Shown: positions 44,763 to 57,206 of the stretch, one piece after another
How the letters are laid out: the number at the start of each line of letters is the position of its first letter
Numbering within the stretch: the first letter of the stretch is position 1
DNA from: Physcomitrium patens
Lineage: Eukaryota > Streptophyta > Bryopsida > Funariales > Funariaceae
Direction: 5' to 3'
Length of the DNA: 64,000 nt
Assembly (NCBI RefSeq): GCF_000002425.4
Contig: NC_037261.1
Span: forward strand, 7,120,701 to 7,184,700
Notes under the pieces: generated by a model
Told to the model about the DNA's origin: nothing
What the model saw: only the letters and a program-made list of their open reading frames with translations
Database searches by the model: none
Position numbers and translations under genes: made by a program

Positions 44763-44821
44763 TAGTAGATAAGGTTACAAGATGATGTTCCTCCCATCAA
44801 ACCTTGTAACCTTATCTACTA
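44763..44821. repeat. perfect 19 bp inverted repeat
   Basis: TAGTAGATAAGGTTACAAG at 44763-44781 and its exact reverse complement at 44803-44821, with a 21 bp spacer that itself contains TGATG/CATCA. It sits at the break of the T 3' LTR. Confidence 0.85.
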
Positions 44822-46260
44822 CTACTTATAAAGCTTCAATGGTGTTTCTATCCTCCTATATATTTATTGTCTCTCTTCTATAAATTGAGCAAATGCTTTA
44901 AATAAATCATGGGTACTTATTCCACTTGATAATACAAACTCTAAGATTTGATCTTCTATCTTGACTTATTGAAAAATTTAGTGCCTTTCGGCTCTATCAA
45001 TTGAAATACCAATATGTTGAGGTAGAGAGAATTTGCCTTAAGAAAGTGCTAAGTTTTTGGCTGTCACTAATTACTCAATGAAATCACAAAATAAAAAAGT
45101 ACCAATTTTATATATAAAATTATTCCTATAAGAGCAATCACATCAATATATAAGTCCTAAGTACCAAAGATCATCTAAAATAAAAATAAAAATATTCTAA
45201 AACCTTATATATCTTTAAGGTGAAATCTTTTCAAACTCCAACAACTTATATCTCATAATTGGACCATCCAAAAAAACCAAATTTTTATATGAAATATTGA
45301 TATACTTTCAACAACTACCATAATAAAAAAAATTAACTCTAAATTCATTATAGATCTTGAAATATTGCCAAAATTCTAATAGTAGCTTCAAATCCTTGCT
45401 TATATACACTTGTGTACAATTTTCTTTATATTTTACAAATGAAGTACTCAAATACCATATAACTTTGATATATAGCTTTTTAGTCTAATAATATTTATTT
45501 TTAGAAATTTTGAGCCAAAAATCTGTTCAAAATTCTAAAATATGGCTCTAATTATTACTATCATCAAAATGACTTACTTATTGCCTTAGAATTACATGTG
45601 CTATCTTCAATGTTCTATAACTCCATAAAAAATTTAAATATAAAAATTCTTTTACAAAAGATATAGGATTTAAAATTATCCCTGTGGTTATATCTTTTGA
45701 TTTCCAAAAGCTATCATAAAACTCCTTGTATCTTCAAAAGAGCAATAGTATATCTTTAAAAGATACCTTAACTTCAAATGGCTATAATTTTATCACCCTA
45801 AGTCCAAATCTTCTATAATTTTTGTACAAATTATAATCCAAAGCCTAAACCATATTACTCTTACTTCTAATTCTTACATACTCCTTTTGAAGTTGCCAAA
45901 ATCCTTGTAATGGTCGTAGATAGCTTCTTAAGAGCCTATTAGGTATGATTTTTGATTGATAGGAATGAAGAACTTCATTCCTTGCCTTCATCTATCCATA
46001 CCTTGCTTTCATCCTACCAAATAAGTTTTTTTTAGAGGTTTGAATCTTTATCTTTGAAATCCAATCATTTCTTTAAATTTTATATTAAATATCTAGATCC
46101 TATATAATTTAAATACTATAATCAAATAGGTAAATTTAAAATAAATTTTCTTATATCAACTTTCTTTAAATTAACTATTAATCATTCTAATGTGTATTAA
46201 TATTTATAAATATATAATATATTTAAGTTAATTTTTACATATTATAAATAATTACAGTAT
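44822..46260. other. AT-rich stretch, nothing recognised
   Basis: About 1.4 kb with no long ORF and no match to other parts of the window that I could see. Confidence 0.5.
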
Positions 46261-46261
46261 G

Positions 46262-49200
46262 ATAATGCAATGACAAAATGAGAAGCATGATTGCTAAAGA
46301 AGATGATATGTTAAAAAATGAGTTTTTTTAGGTACAATAGAGATTATGTGGCTTAAATCATGTACAGCATCTAATAAAGGTCATATTCTTTCTTTAGATT
46401 TCTTACCTTGTTTCACAATAGTATTTCATTTAGGACCAAAAAATTACAAAATCTTAGCCTTGTTAGATTCAAATGCCTCAAACTATTTATTAAAAAAAGA
46501 CTTTATCAAAAAAAAAGAAATATTTTTAGTCAAGAAAATTAAATCCATATATATAAAAGTCATTGATGGTCATTTGATGTCTTTTAGAAATATTATTCAT
46601 AAAATTATTCTTTTAGATATATCAATTAAAAATCATAATAGCATAATAATATTTAATGTAATAAGATCTCCCTCTAATTAAGTTATTTTAGGATTATCAT
46701 GTTTAAAAAAGTATAATATTTAAATAGTTTGTATTTCTTATAACCTTATTTTTTCTTATAGTTTGATCCAAAATTTTGTTAGTTAACTAGAAATATATAA
46801 GTCTAATATAATTAAATCATTAGTAGTAAGTACAAAAACTTTCATTATTATAGCAAAAGAAAGGTCATCTTTTGTTATATATGTCACTCTCATTTCTCAT
46901 TGTGGAAAGATGTTCAATGGTATTTCTAGCTAGTATTAAATTTTTAAGGATTTTTTTGATAAGAAGAATGCAAATATTCTTTGAAAATATCTATCTTATA
47001 ATTTTTTAATTAATTTATAAGGAATTCAACCACCATTTGGACTAATCTACAGCTTATTGCAAAATAAATTGGCTACATTAAAAGATTATTTTGATGAGAA
47101 TTCAACTAAAAAAAATATATAATATATAAATTCTTCAATAAGAAATCTTATCTTATTTATGAAGAAAAAAGATAGAGCTTTGTGGATGTGTGTAGACTAT
47201 TGAGGAATTAATAAGAATATCATCAAGAATTCAAAAGGCATGAAATTATATTTAATACATCAATTATTTTTTAGCATCTCATGAATTATATTTTTTGTGA
47301 ATTTTTTAATGATTTTATTGTTTGTTATTTAGACAACATTCTAATCTACTCTAAAACATAGAAGAACATAAACTTCATATTTTTTGTGTATTAAAAAAAT
47401 TTAAAGATATAAGATTATATGCTAAGATCAAAAAGTGTATATTTTATATTATTCAAGTTGACTTCCTAAAATACATCATTTCCAACAAAAGAATAATAAT
47501 AGATCCAAAAAAGGTCCAAACTATTATAGATTGGAAGATCTCAAAAACAACCAAAGATGAGTAATATTTTTTAAAATTTGCTAATTATTATACAATCTTT
47601 ATCAAAAAAAAATTAATTATGGATCTTTTTATATGTTTGATATGTAAAAACAAACTTGAATGGAGTAATGAAATTAAAGAATTTTTTAAAGCCTTGAAAT
47701 CAATATTTATTTTAATATAAATTTTATATTGCATTGATTTTTTGAAGGCATTGTTCATGAAAATAGATGCATTAGAATTTGCTATAGGTGTCATTTTGTC
47801 ACAAATAGGAGTAAATAACAAGCTCTATTTGATAGCTTTTTATTCCAAGAAATTTTCAACAATCGAGATTAATTATGAGATCCTTGACAAAGAACTTCTT
47901 GGAATCATGGATTCATTTTACAAATGGCATCATTATCTAGAAGATACCTCAAGTCTAAATACCATGTATAAAAATCATAAGAACTTTGAATATTTCATGT
48001 TGGTATATGTTTTGAATCATTGCGAAGCTTGTTGCAACATATCTTTATCAAGATTTGAGTTTAAGATTATTTATTGACTCAAAAAATAAGAAGGTTTGTT
48101 ACAAGCCCTTTTTAGATGTTCTTATCTTGCATTAAAAGAAAAAAATACAAATTTTGATTAACAAAAATTAATTCTTTTGAAGCCAAAATATTTTCATCTT
48201 TGAAAAATAAAATCAACATTAACTATTGATTCAACCATTTTCAAGTAAGTTCAATTAAATATGTCTTCTAATCCTCTTATTTATGATATGAAGAATAATT
48301 CTTTCAAGTCTCATGATACCTCTAAGTTTGAGTTAAAAAATAATCTATTCAATTTTGAGAGACAATTATACATTGTAGAAGGCAAAGCACAATTATATGT
48401 TTTTTAAGCTTGTCATAACTTTCTAACAGTTGCATATTTTGGATATAATAAGACTTTAGAGCTAATATCTATAAAAAAAATTATCACTTCAAATGCAAAA
48501 GATAGTCAAAAACTTTATACAATCATGTGATGTTTATTTATGATTCAAAATTCTTTGTCATTGAGCTTAACTTCTTCAACTATTATCTATTTTGGAACAA
48601 TAATGGTCTTTAGTTTCTATGGATCTTATCATAAATTTTTTAGTCTCAAGTTTTTATAATTTTATATTTGAGATAATAGATTGTTTTATCAAGATAGCAT
48701 ATTTTGTACTATGTATAAAATCTATCACAAGTAAAGAAAAGACTAAGCTTTTCTTAATAATATTTATTATTATTATTGATTATTCAAGGATATTATATTA
48801 GATAAGAAAATTTAATTTATATGAAGATTTTAAAATTTTCTTTTTGAGATTTTAAAAGTGAATATAAAGCTCTTTTCAACTTTTTATCTCCAAATTGGTG
48901 GGCAAATAGAATAGGTGAATCAAGTTCTAAAGTAGTATTTAAGGTATACCATCAATTATCATTAAGATGATTGGACAATTCTTTTGCCATTAGCAAAATT
49001 TGCATAGAATAATTTGATATATTCTTCTACTCAACAAACACTTTTTTTTATCAATTATGATTATTATCTATAATTTGATATTTTTGACTTTTCAAAAGTT
49101 GATAAGTTTATAAGTCTATCGTAGGTAAAGTTGATTTTAAAAATCTTCTTTGGCAAATCATTTGTCAAAGCTATATGTAACAATAAAGGCATAGTTAAAA

Positions 49201-49690
49201 AAAGCTTAAGAATAATAAAAGATCAATATGGATGCTTATTGCAAGAAACAACCATAATTCAATGTAAACAATAAGATGTGATTATTTCATTATAATATCA
49301 AGACCACTCATCTTTATAACAAGTAGGAATATTATAAGCTTGATATTTTTTTATTTATAAATAAATCAATCTTGTTGCTTATCAATTATATTTATTAGAA
49401 TCTATAAAGATTTATCTTATATTTTTATATATCTCTTTTTGAGCCATATAAGACAATGAATATCTTGGAAAGAAGACAAATGCTATATCCTCTTGTAAAA
49501 TTAGATAATAATCAAGAATTTGAGATAGAAGTTTTAGATTCAAGGTGGCATTGAAATAGGTTGGAACATCTTGTTTATTAGTAAAAATATGATATTAATG
49601 AATGTACATAGAAGCCAATAAATAATCTTATAAATGCAATAAAAAAGGTTGATGCTTTTCATCAATAACATCTATCAAAAAAAATGAATA
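46262..49690 (+). pseudogene. element G: pol of a truncated, heavily decayed chromovirus
   Basis: Plus strand starts in the gag tail (MRSMIAKEDD, about 46280) and goes through protease (LLDSNAS, about 46460), RT (MCVDY at about 47188; catalytic box YLDN at about 47322), RNase H (SFYKWHHYLED, about 47915), TAA at 48087-48089, integrase (MDLIINFL at 48619) and chromodomain (FEIEVLDSR-like, about 49520). It is the most eroded copy. The 5' LTR and most of gag are missing. The 3' LTR follows about 60-90 bp after the chromodomain, leaving no room for ORF3. Confidence 0.75.
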
Positions 49691-49754
49691 ATAGCAAGAT
49701 CCAGAAAAGATAATGATTGCTTTTCATAGAATTTATTTCTAAAAAAGAAGATAA

Positions 49755-50292
49755 TGTCATGAATATATACATATATATTCCAATAATTATCTATATAATT
49801 AGATAAAAATACATGAATATAAATTAATTTCATAATATCTTTTAAGAAAGCTTCTTAGAAGCTTTAGAGATGTGGTTTTGACTTTATATATATTTATAGT
49901 TGACTGATACATTAAAAACTTGATCAACAAGTTAATCACATGTAATACATATTGATAGCTTGTAAAACAAGCTAACTATGTAGTACATATATAGAAACTT
50001 ATCTTGTAAGTTAAAACATATGTCTAAAAAATTCAATATGTATTGGAGGTCCTATAAAACATTGCCACATAGCTCTTAGTTAGATACTATATGAGGAAGT
50101 AAGAAAGAAGCCTTCTTTATTCTTGTCAATTCCTTTCTAATCTTTAGTCTTATTTTAAAACTTTCTAGTCTTTTTGTCTTTCACAATAGCCATTCCATTT
50201 CAATATATTACCATCTTAGAGTGATTTTCTAGTATTTTCAAGTGACATAAGAGTATATTAAGGACTTTTTTGTGAAATTCATGTCTTTGATA
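49755..50292 (+). repeat. G element 3' LTR
   Basis: Reverse complement of the A-type LTR: opens TGTCATGAATATATAC, ends TTCATGTCTTTGATA. A purine run (aaaaaagaagataa) precedes it. Confidence 0.75.
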
Positions 50293-51040
50293 ACTTGATG
50301 GAATAAAAGCACATAAAGTTGTTGTAAGAGCCTTCACAACTATTATTAATATTATTTCTATTTTTATTTCTAAACTTCTAGCCTTCATAACTATTATTGA
50401 TGTTATTTCCATTTTTATCTCTAAACTTTTAGCCTTCATAAGTTGTTGCTTGGAAATGACACTAACTACTTATTTTAATTTTCTTCAATTGGTAATAATT
50501 CTATTTTTTTGTATCTCTTCTTGAAGATAGAGAAGCAATCTATTTTCTTATGTCTCATATATAGCTTGTAAAAAATACTCTAATTTTTTCACCTCCAAAA
50601 GGTACTTTTTAGATAATGGAATTTGTCAAAATATCTTTTTAAATTCTATTAGTAATTTGTTTGGTTTCATGTATTTACTTAGTTGTTGCTCTATTCAATC
50701 AAAAAATAATCTTTTAGATATCTTTTTATTATCATCATTAAAGTATTTACATCTGAATCTTTCTTCAAATCAAGTCCTTGTATTTACCTCTCAATCTTTC
50801 TTCAAATCTAGTTCTTATATTCACATAAATGCTTTCATATTGCTTTCTCATACTTTCTTTGATTTATAGAATAGCATCTAAATCAAAGGTCTTAATCATC
50901 TTGTATTTTGAAACTTGATAGATTTCTATTTCACAAGTATAGATCCTCAAAAATCTAGTAATTTTCTTTCCATCAAATCTTTTTATATTATCAATGACGT
51001 CCTTCAATGCTTTAGTTATTCCTTGTCTATTTGTATTGGT
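50293..51040 (-). pseudogene. N-family gag fragment
   Basis: The minus strand near 51035-50890 reads ITKALKDVIDNIKRFDGK and TRFLRIYTCEIEIYQVS, matching the N gag start (TKALQAVVNKIDQFDG). Further left it becomes a linker with a repeated KARSLEIKIEII-type unit (50200-50440). No flanking LTR of its family is seen. Confidence 0.65.
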
Positions 51041-51795
51041 AATTTATTAATCCATAATCATTTACATAGCCCTTAAAAATTCTTCTATAAGATTTTGACC
51101 ACCTCTTCTATTTAAATCTTGTTGCTTCATATATTCCATCTTATCTTGATCAATTTTGTAGTCCTAAAGATTCTCTCAATCAAAGCACCTAATATCAAGA
51201 TAAAAGTATTTGCTTTAAGAAAACATATGGTTTGTGGCTACAATTAGATATAGTCAAATAGTATATTTTATTCAAATGAACTTGACTACTTCATACTTTC
51301 AATAATATGTAGAAATTGTCATCCATTCTTCATTCAACTAGGTACTATAGCTCCATACTTCATTAGATTTGAATATATTATGATTCTTTGAAGAGCTAAT
51401 TAATCTACATGTAAATCATTAAATCAACTCACTGATTGTTTTGGAACAAAAGGATGCATTTAAAATATCAAATTAAAATTATTAGGTGAAGTTTAATTTA
51501 ATAGCTTTTAGATGATGAAAAATTAATATGAGTATGAAAAATTGGTGATTATATTAACTTAAAAGATATATAAGCTCTAAATGCTTAAAATTAAATTCTT
51601 TCTTATGTAAAAATGACTATATTGGTATTAATTTTTAATTCTTATTTATTTAATTTATTTCTATTAATTGTTTTTTTCTATTTTCTTCTTTTAAACTTCT
51701 TCTATTGAATAGATTCAATCTTTTATTTTCAAAAGAAAATACTATCTTTTAGTACTTTTTTAATTTTTTAAAATTACTAGAATTTCTAAAGATTA
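51041..51795. other. AT-rich stretch, nothing firmly recognised
   Basis: Possibly a leader of the gag fragment near 51040-51300; the rest shows no feature. Confidence 0.4.
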
Positions 51796-52346
51796 TATCA
51801 TAGAGATATATATATTTACTTCAATAATTACTTATATGATTAGGTAAAAGTAGTTAAATATAGATTAATTTCATAAAGTCTTTTAGTTAAGCTTCTTAAA
51901 AGCTTCATAGACGTGGTTTTGACTTTAGATGTGTTTGTAGGTCAGAAACTTAGCCAACAAGTTAATCACATGTTGGTAGCTTATGGAACAAGTTAACTCC
52001 ACATAATAGCTTATGGAACAAGCTAATCATGTCGCGCATATATAGATAACTTGCCTTGCAAGTTAAGACATGTGGCTAGCAAAGTTAACATGTTTTGGAG
52101 GTCCTATAAGACATCGCCATGTAGCTCCTAGTTAAGAGTATATATAGAAGCAAAAGTGAAGCCTTCTTCACTCTTATCAATGTTATTTTAGTCTTTAGTC
52201 TTGTTTCAAGACTTTTTAGTCTTTTTGTTTTTGGCAATAGCCATTCTAGTTAATATTGCATTAACTTTTGAGTGACTTTCTAGTTCTTTTCAATGACACA
52301 AGAGTGTATCAATGATTCTCTTTCTTTAAGATTCATATCCCTGACA
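51796..52346 (+). mobile_element. solo LTR, A-type
   Basis: Opens TATCATAGAGATATA (from TGTCA...), ends ATATCCCTGACA. Flanks GATTA (51791-51795) and AATTA (52347-52351) are a 5 bp duplication with one G-to-A change. Full length with no internal part attached. Confidence 0.75.
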
Positions 52347-54140
52347 AATTAATAGAATCATAATTTATCAAAGTCCATGATTCTTTAAAATAAAATTAAT
52401 TTAATTTCGTGTTAAAAATTCCATAAGTTCTTTGATAAAATTATAATATGATTTGATGACTAATTTTTGGCATTGAAATAGCCAATTAACTTTAGATCAT
52501 ATTTTTAAAAAATTATATAAGTATTATATTTTGGCATGAATTTGGACAAGTAAAGAAGCAAAATTGGGATAAAAATATATTTTGAATACAATAGTTGCAT
52601 TGGTTTTATTAAAAAATATATTTATTAGATAGTTATAAGGACTTCTAGCCCTAGAATTAGATTTAAATTTAGGAGGCATTGTAAACCATAGATCTTGATT
52701 AGAATTATGGAATTTTAATAAAAGAGATTTGGCTTCTATTATTAAAGCCTCAAAAACTTATAAAAAAGGATTGAATAGCTATGTACTTTTCTTTCTTTTT
52801 TTTATAGATGAACAAAGCCATGCCAATTTTTCCTTAAATTATGTAGATAGCTTGGTTGTTTTTATTTTTTAATTTAATTTTTAAAATTAATTTTTAAAAT
52901 TTTAATTTGATAAAATCTTATTTTAGATAAAAAATCAAAGAATTTCAAAGAACTTATTTTTTTTAATTCTTTAGATATAAAAATCTTAGAATTTAGACTT
53001 TTTATAGAGAAAAAACCTTTAATTTAGTAAAAGGTGGTATTCTGCCTTTATTATTTGGTAGTACCATTTTAGGAGGCTCTTCTTCATTACTTATAAGCTA
53101 TAAAGAAACAAAAATTATGTTTCTAGAGAGTTGAAAAAGTTTAGTTTCTAAAAAGCTAAGAATTAACTATATTAAAGTTGGGACATGATAGGAGTGTTGA
53201 TTCTTTTGAAGAAGATTTGCTGCCTCTAAATTCAAGTAGCTAAATGAAGGCACAACTTTAGATGACAAAATAAAAGAAATTGGCATAGCCTAAGGATTCA
53301 AATTTCTATAGAAGGTGTCATTTAGAGTTAGAATTCTAATGAGTTTAAATTTACTAAAGGATAATCAAGGACTAAGGTGTCGCACTGAATTTGATAGAAG
53401 TGAATCTGTTGCCTTACCAAATTGAAGTATCAACTTTGAGAGGCGATATTAGATTTACACAAATAAATTTTAAGGTGAAATTTAAAATATGGATGAGCTT
53501 TTAAGTCTTCTTTTTAACAATACTATTTTTATTCAATTTGAAGCTTGCAATCAATCGTAGTACATTAAATTATGAAGATGGGTGCAACAATGGATTTAGG
53601 AATGCCAACTACCTTTGATCCTTATTTGGATAATATTTCAAGTCGATTAATTAACTATTATGGATGAATCATGTGGATTGAAATTGACAATAAAATTAAA
53701 TCTCATTAGATAAAAATTATTGTATAGATGAAACTAGGTCAAATTGGATGAATTTTGATGAATAAAATTTTTTTTTAAGTAGATAAATTTTTATTTGTAG
53801 ATGAATAATTATTCTTAGATAAAAATAGTTATTAGAAGTCTTGGATATAAATCAAATGCTAAGAAGATTTTTATTCTAAAACTTAGAAAATTAAAATTAT
53901 TATGAATTAGATTGAATTTCTAATTTATAGGAATTTATTTTAATTCATACTATATATATATATATATATATATCAAATTTTACTTCTTAAATTTTTCTAT
54001 TACCTATTTTATGAACAAAAAAAACTAATAATCATATTAACTCAAGGTAGTTGATTCTTTTTAATCCAAAAACTTATTCTATCTTCATATTAATTCTCCT
54101 TAGACCAAGTGAGAGATTTTTAAAAATCTAAGAAAGAAAG

Positions 54141-54179
<39 letters not shown>
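54141..54179 (+). repeat. A39 run
   Basis: Homopolymer A of 39 bases; no retroposed gene recognised beside it. Confidence 0.9.
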
Positions 54180-54181
<2 letters not shown>

Positions 54182-55585
54182 TTTTCAAAATCGTGGGAAT
54201 AAAATACTAAAAACACTAAAAAATCTCCAAAAAAAAATCCTAAAGAAGCCTTTGAATAGCAATTATCTCTTTTTTTATTCATAAATAAATTCCATCTTCA
54301 TAACAACTCTTCTTGGAGTAAGTGAAAGCTTTTTGAAAAGCTAACAAAGAGAGAAACTACTCTTTAAAAGATTTGAATAGAATATCAAAAATATTTTGAA
54401 AAAATCTCTAAAGAATAGCTGGCTATATATAAAGCAAGAGAACCTAAGCAAAGGAGAATAAGTGAAGGATCTAAAAGTTGATACAAGTCTATGTCACTCT
54501 ACCTCAACCTATATCTCTTTACCTTAGTATTTTATCATTCCATTTCAAATTCATACTAATCTATCTTGATTTATCTTTAGAGATAAACTATGAATATCTA
54601 TAATTATTTTTTTTCTATTTTTTTATTAAAAATAAAAATCTTATAATATTTTATGTTATTTTTACATATTATACCACTTCCAAGCATGATACTATTTGAT
54701 TGACTTCAAATTTATAAAACATAATAAAAATAAGTGCAATAATAAACTCACGAAATTATACTAGTAAATTTGCTATAATATCCACAAATTCCTTAATTAT
54801 ATAAGCTTCTTATTATTTCTCAAAATCCAAAATCTTTAAATACATTTCTTATTTTGAAAAACTCTCAAAAAATTACATGCATCTAAATTACTAATAAAAT
54901 AACTTTTTTAAAGTTTATTCTCAAATCTTGCTCTTTAATTGGCTAAAGAATCCTAGAATTGCTATAGATATGTATTTTTATGCCTCAATATTTGATTTTG
55001 ATATTGATTCACAATCCATTCTCTTTAAATATCAATTCTTTATTTCTTAAGATAACTTCTCTTACAAAATATTTTAAACTCCCTTTTAAAGATAAATAAG
55101 TAAAATAAGTAAAATAAGTAAAAACCTTTTTTACAAAGAAATAGCATCAATACTAAAAAAAATTATTACCTTCCTATCTTTTATCTAAGTTTTACTATTA
55201 TATCTTTCAACTATGCTCTTTTATAATAGAATCCATATTTTTATCTTTTATCATATACTTGAGTTATAATAAGATATTTAGAGGCCTTATTATCATATAT
55301 GATCTATAATCAAATAATCCTATTATTATAAAGTACCATAAGTTGTCATTATATGCTACAAAAAGCCATAAAGAAATATCATTGCAACTAGTATTTATCA
55401 CTATATGTTGCAATGAGCCACTACCTTTGCCATTGCAAGCCGTGGCTAATACCAAGTTATTTTTTCACACCAATGTGTATACAATATTGCCATAATAGTG
55501 TTGCTTCTTGTCTCTAATTTGTGATTCTTATTATATCAAATGAGCATTGCACTAGAATCCTATTTTAACAATAATAACATCACAA

Positions 55586-55588
<3 letters not shown>

Positions 55589-55622
<34 letters not shown>
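55589..55622. repeat. (TA)n microsatellite
   Basis: TA repeat of about 34 bp. Confidence 0.95.
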
Positions 55623-55627
<5 letters not shown>

Positions 55628-55956
55628 ACAAAATATTCCACTTTTATTATATCCTTAATAAGAAAAAATATTGGAACTTGTGCCAAAATTTTAACAAGCA
55701 CAAAAAGTATTCATCTAAAAGAATGCTTCACATTGCTCTATTAATTGGCCTCTATATTTATCCTATTGTACACCTACAAGACCCTTGCAACCTTTTCTCA
55801 ACAAACTATTATAATTTTATATTTTTTGTTCTAACTTTTTACACTACAACCTCCATCTCTCTTTTCTTCTCTTTCTTCTTATAATGCACTCTTGCTTAGC
55901 CTTTTACTTCTACACAAGATAATAATCCATATATACACTACAAGCTTAACATGTTA

Positions 55957-57206
55957 TGATGTTGTATTATCACACAATTAATTGAAGGAAGATATAATCA
56001 TAAATATTATTATTGAATAGCCTAAGTAAAAAATATAGTAAAAAAAGATACATAAACATAAGGACGTAGTAAAAATATTTAGTGTTAATATTTTTTTTTT
56101 GTAGATTGAAGCATGAGTTTAAAAAAAATTAAAAATTAAAAATTAAAAAATTAAAATTAAAAGGGTTTTTTAAAAATTGGTTATAGGAGATTTGGATACA
56201 AATTGAATTTTTGAGAGCTTTGTAAAATTGAAGATGTATGCAATGATATTGGATTTTGAGAAATAATAAGAATCATACATATTTGAGAAATTTGTAAGTA
56301 TTATAGCAAATGTACAAGTGATGTTTTGTAGATTTGTTAATATATTTGTTTTGAATGCATTTTGTAAATTTGAAGTCAATCAAACAATAAGATTGAAGGT
56401 TATGGGAGTTTAATTGGAATAGGAACTTAGATATTTGAATTTTAAGATCCATTAGATTTTATATGATTCTAAAAAATTTCTTGATTCAATTGAAGGAAAA
56501 TTTTATTAGAACATAATAGACTTCAGTTTTCATACTTTTATTAATTCAAACAGGAATTATATGATCCAACAAGGAGCAATTGTTCCTAAAATATCAACCT
56601 CTAAATTGAAGAAAGAGGATGGCCACACCTAAGAGTATTAGAAGTTCTTTCTTTCAATTGGTAAATTTAATTTATTTTTTTTCAAATTTTAAGTGTTCTT
56701 TTTTTTTTTTTGCTTAAAGATTGAAATTTAAAAAACAAAAATAGTAAAAATAAATATTTAAATTAATATTCATTGGAATTTTAAAAAAATTATAAAAAAA
56801 AATTATTAGAAATTACTTACAAATTTATTTAGAATTTTTTAGGATTTTTCTTTTTAGTATTTATTTAAATTTTTTAATTTAATTTTTTTAATTCTTTATT
56901 ATTTCTATAAGATTTTTATTTTTAGTATTTTTTAAATATTTACTTATGATATTTTTAGGATTTTTATTTTATAAAATTCTTCATGATTTTTATAGAAATT
57001 CTTTAGGATTTCTTAATGTTTCTTTTATATTTTCTTTAAGACTTATTTTGGAATTGATTAAGATTTAATTAAGAATTTCAAGATTTAATTGGAATTTATT
57101 TAAGAATCTATTAAAATTATTAGAATCTTATTGTTGCAATTTCCAATTTATCTTCTATATCTAAGTATCTGGTGCATTTTTAAGCAAGGCTTCATATAAT
57201 ACAACA
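55957..57206 (+). repeat. decayed N/D-family LTR
   Basis: The end (tctaagtatctggtgcattt, then ttcatataatacaaca) matches the D LTR end, and internal landmarks near 56200-56240 match 37930-37990. The left end near 55957 (TGATGTTGTATTATCACA) is approximate. Confidence 0.6.

Larger units (their letters stand above)
52347..55956. other. AT-rich intergenic stretch with simple repeats
   Basis: No coding region supported. Contains (TA)n at 53950-53973 and 55589-55622 and an A39 run at 54141-54179. Confidence 0.5.

Noticed and set aside
54141-54179. poly-A tail of a processed gene copy (also 43017-43051)
   Set aside because: No coding sequence or target duplication beside either run; treated as simple repeats.
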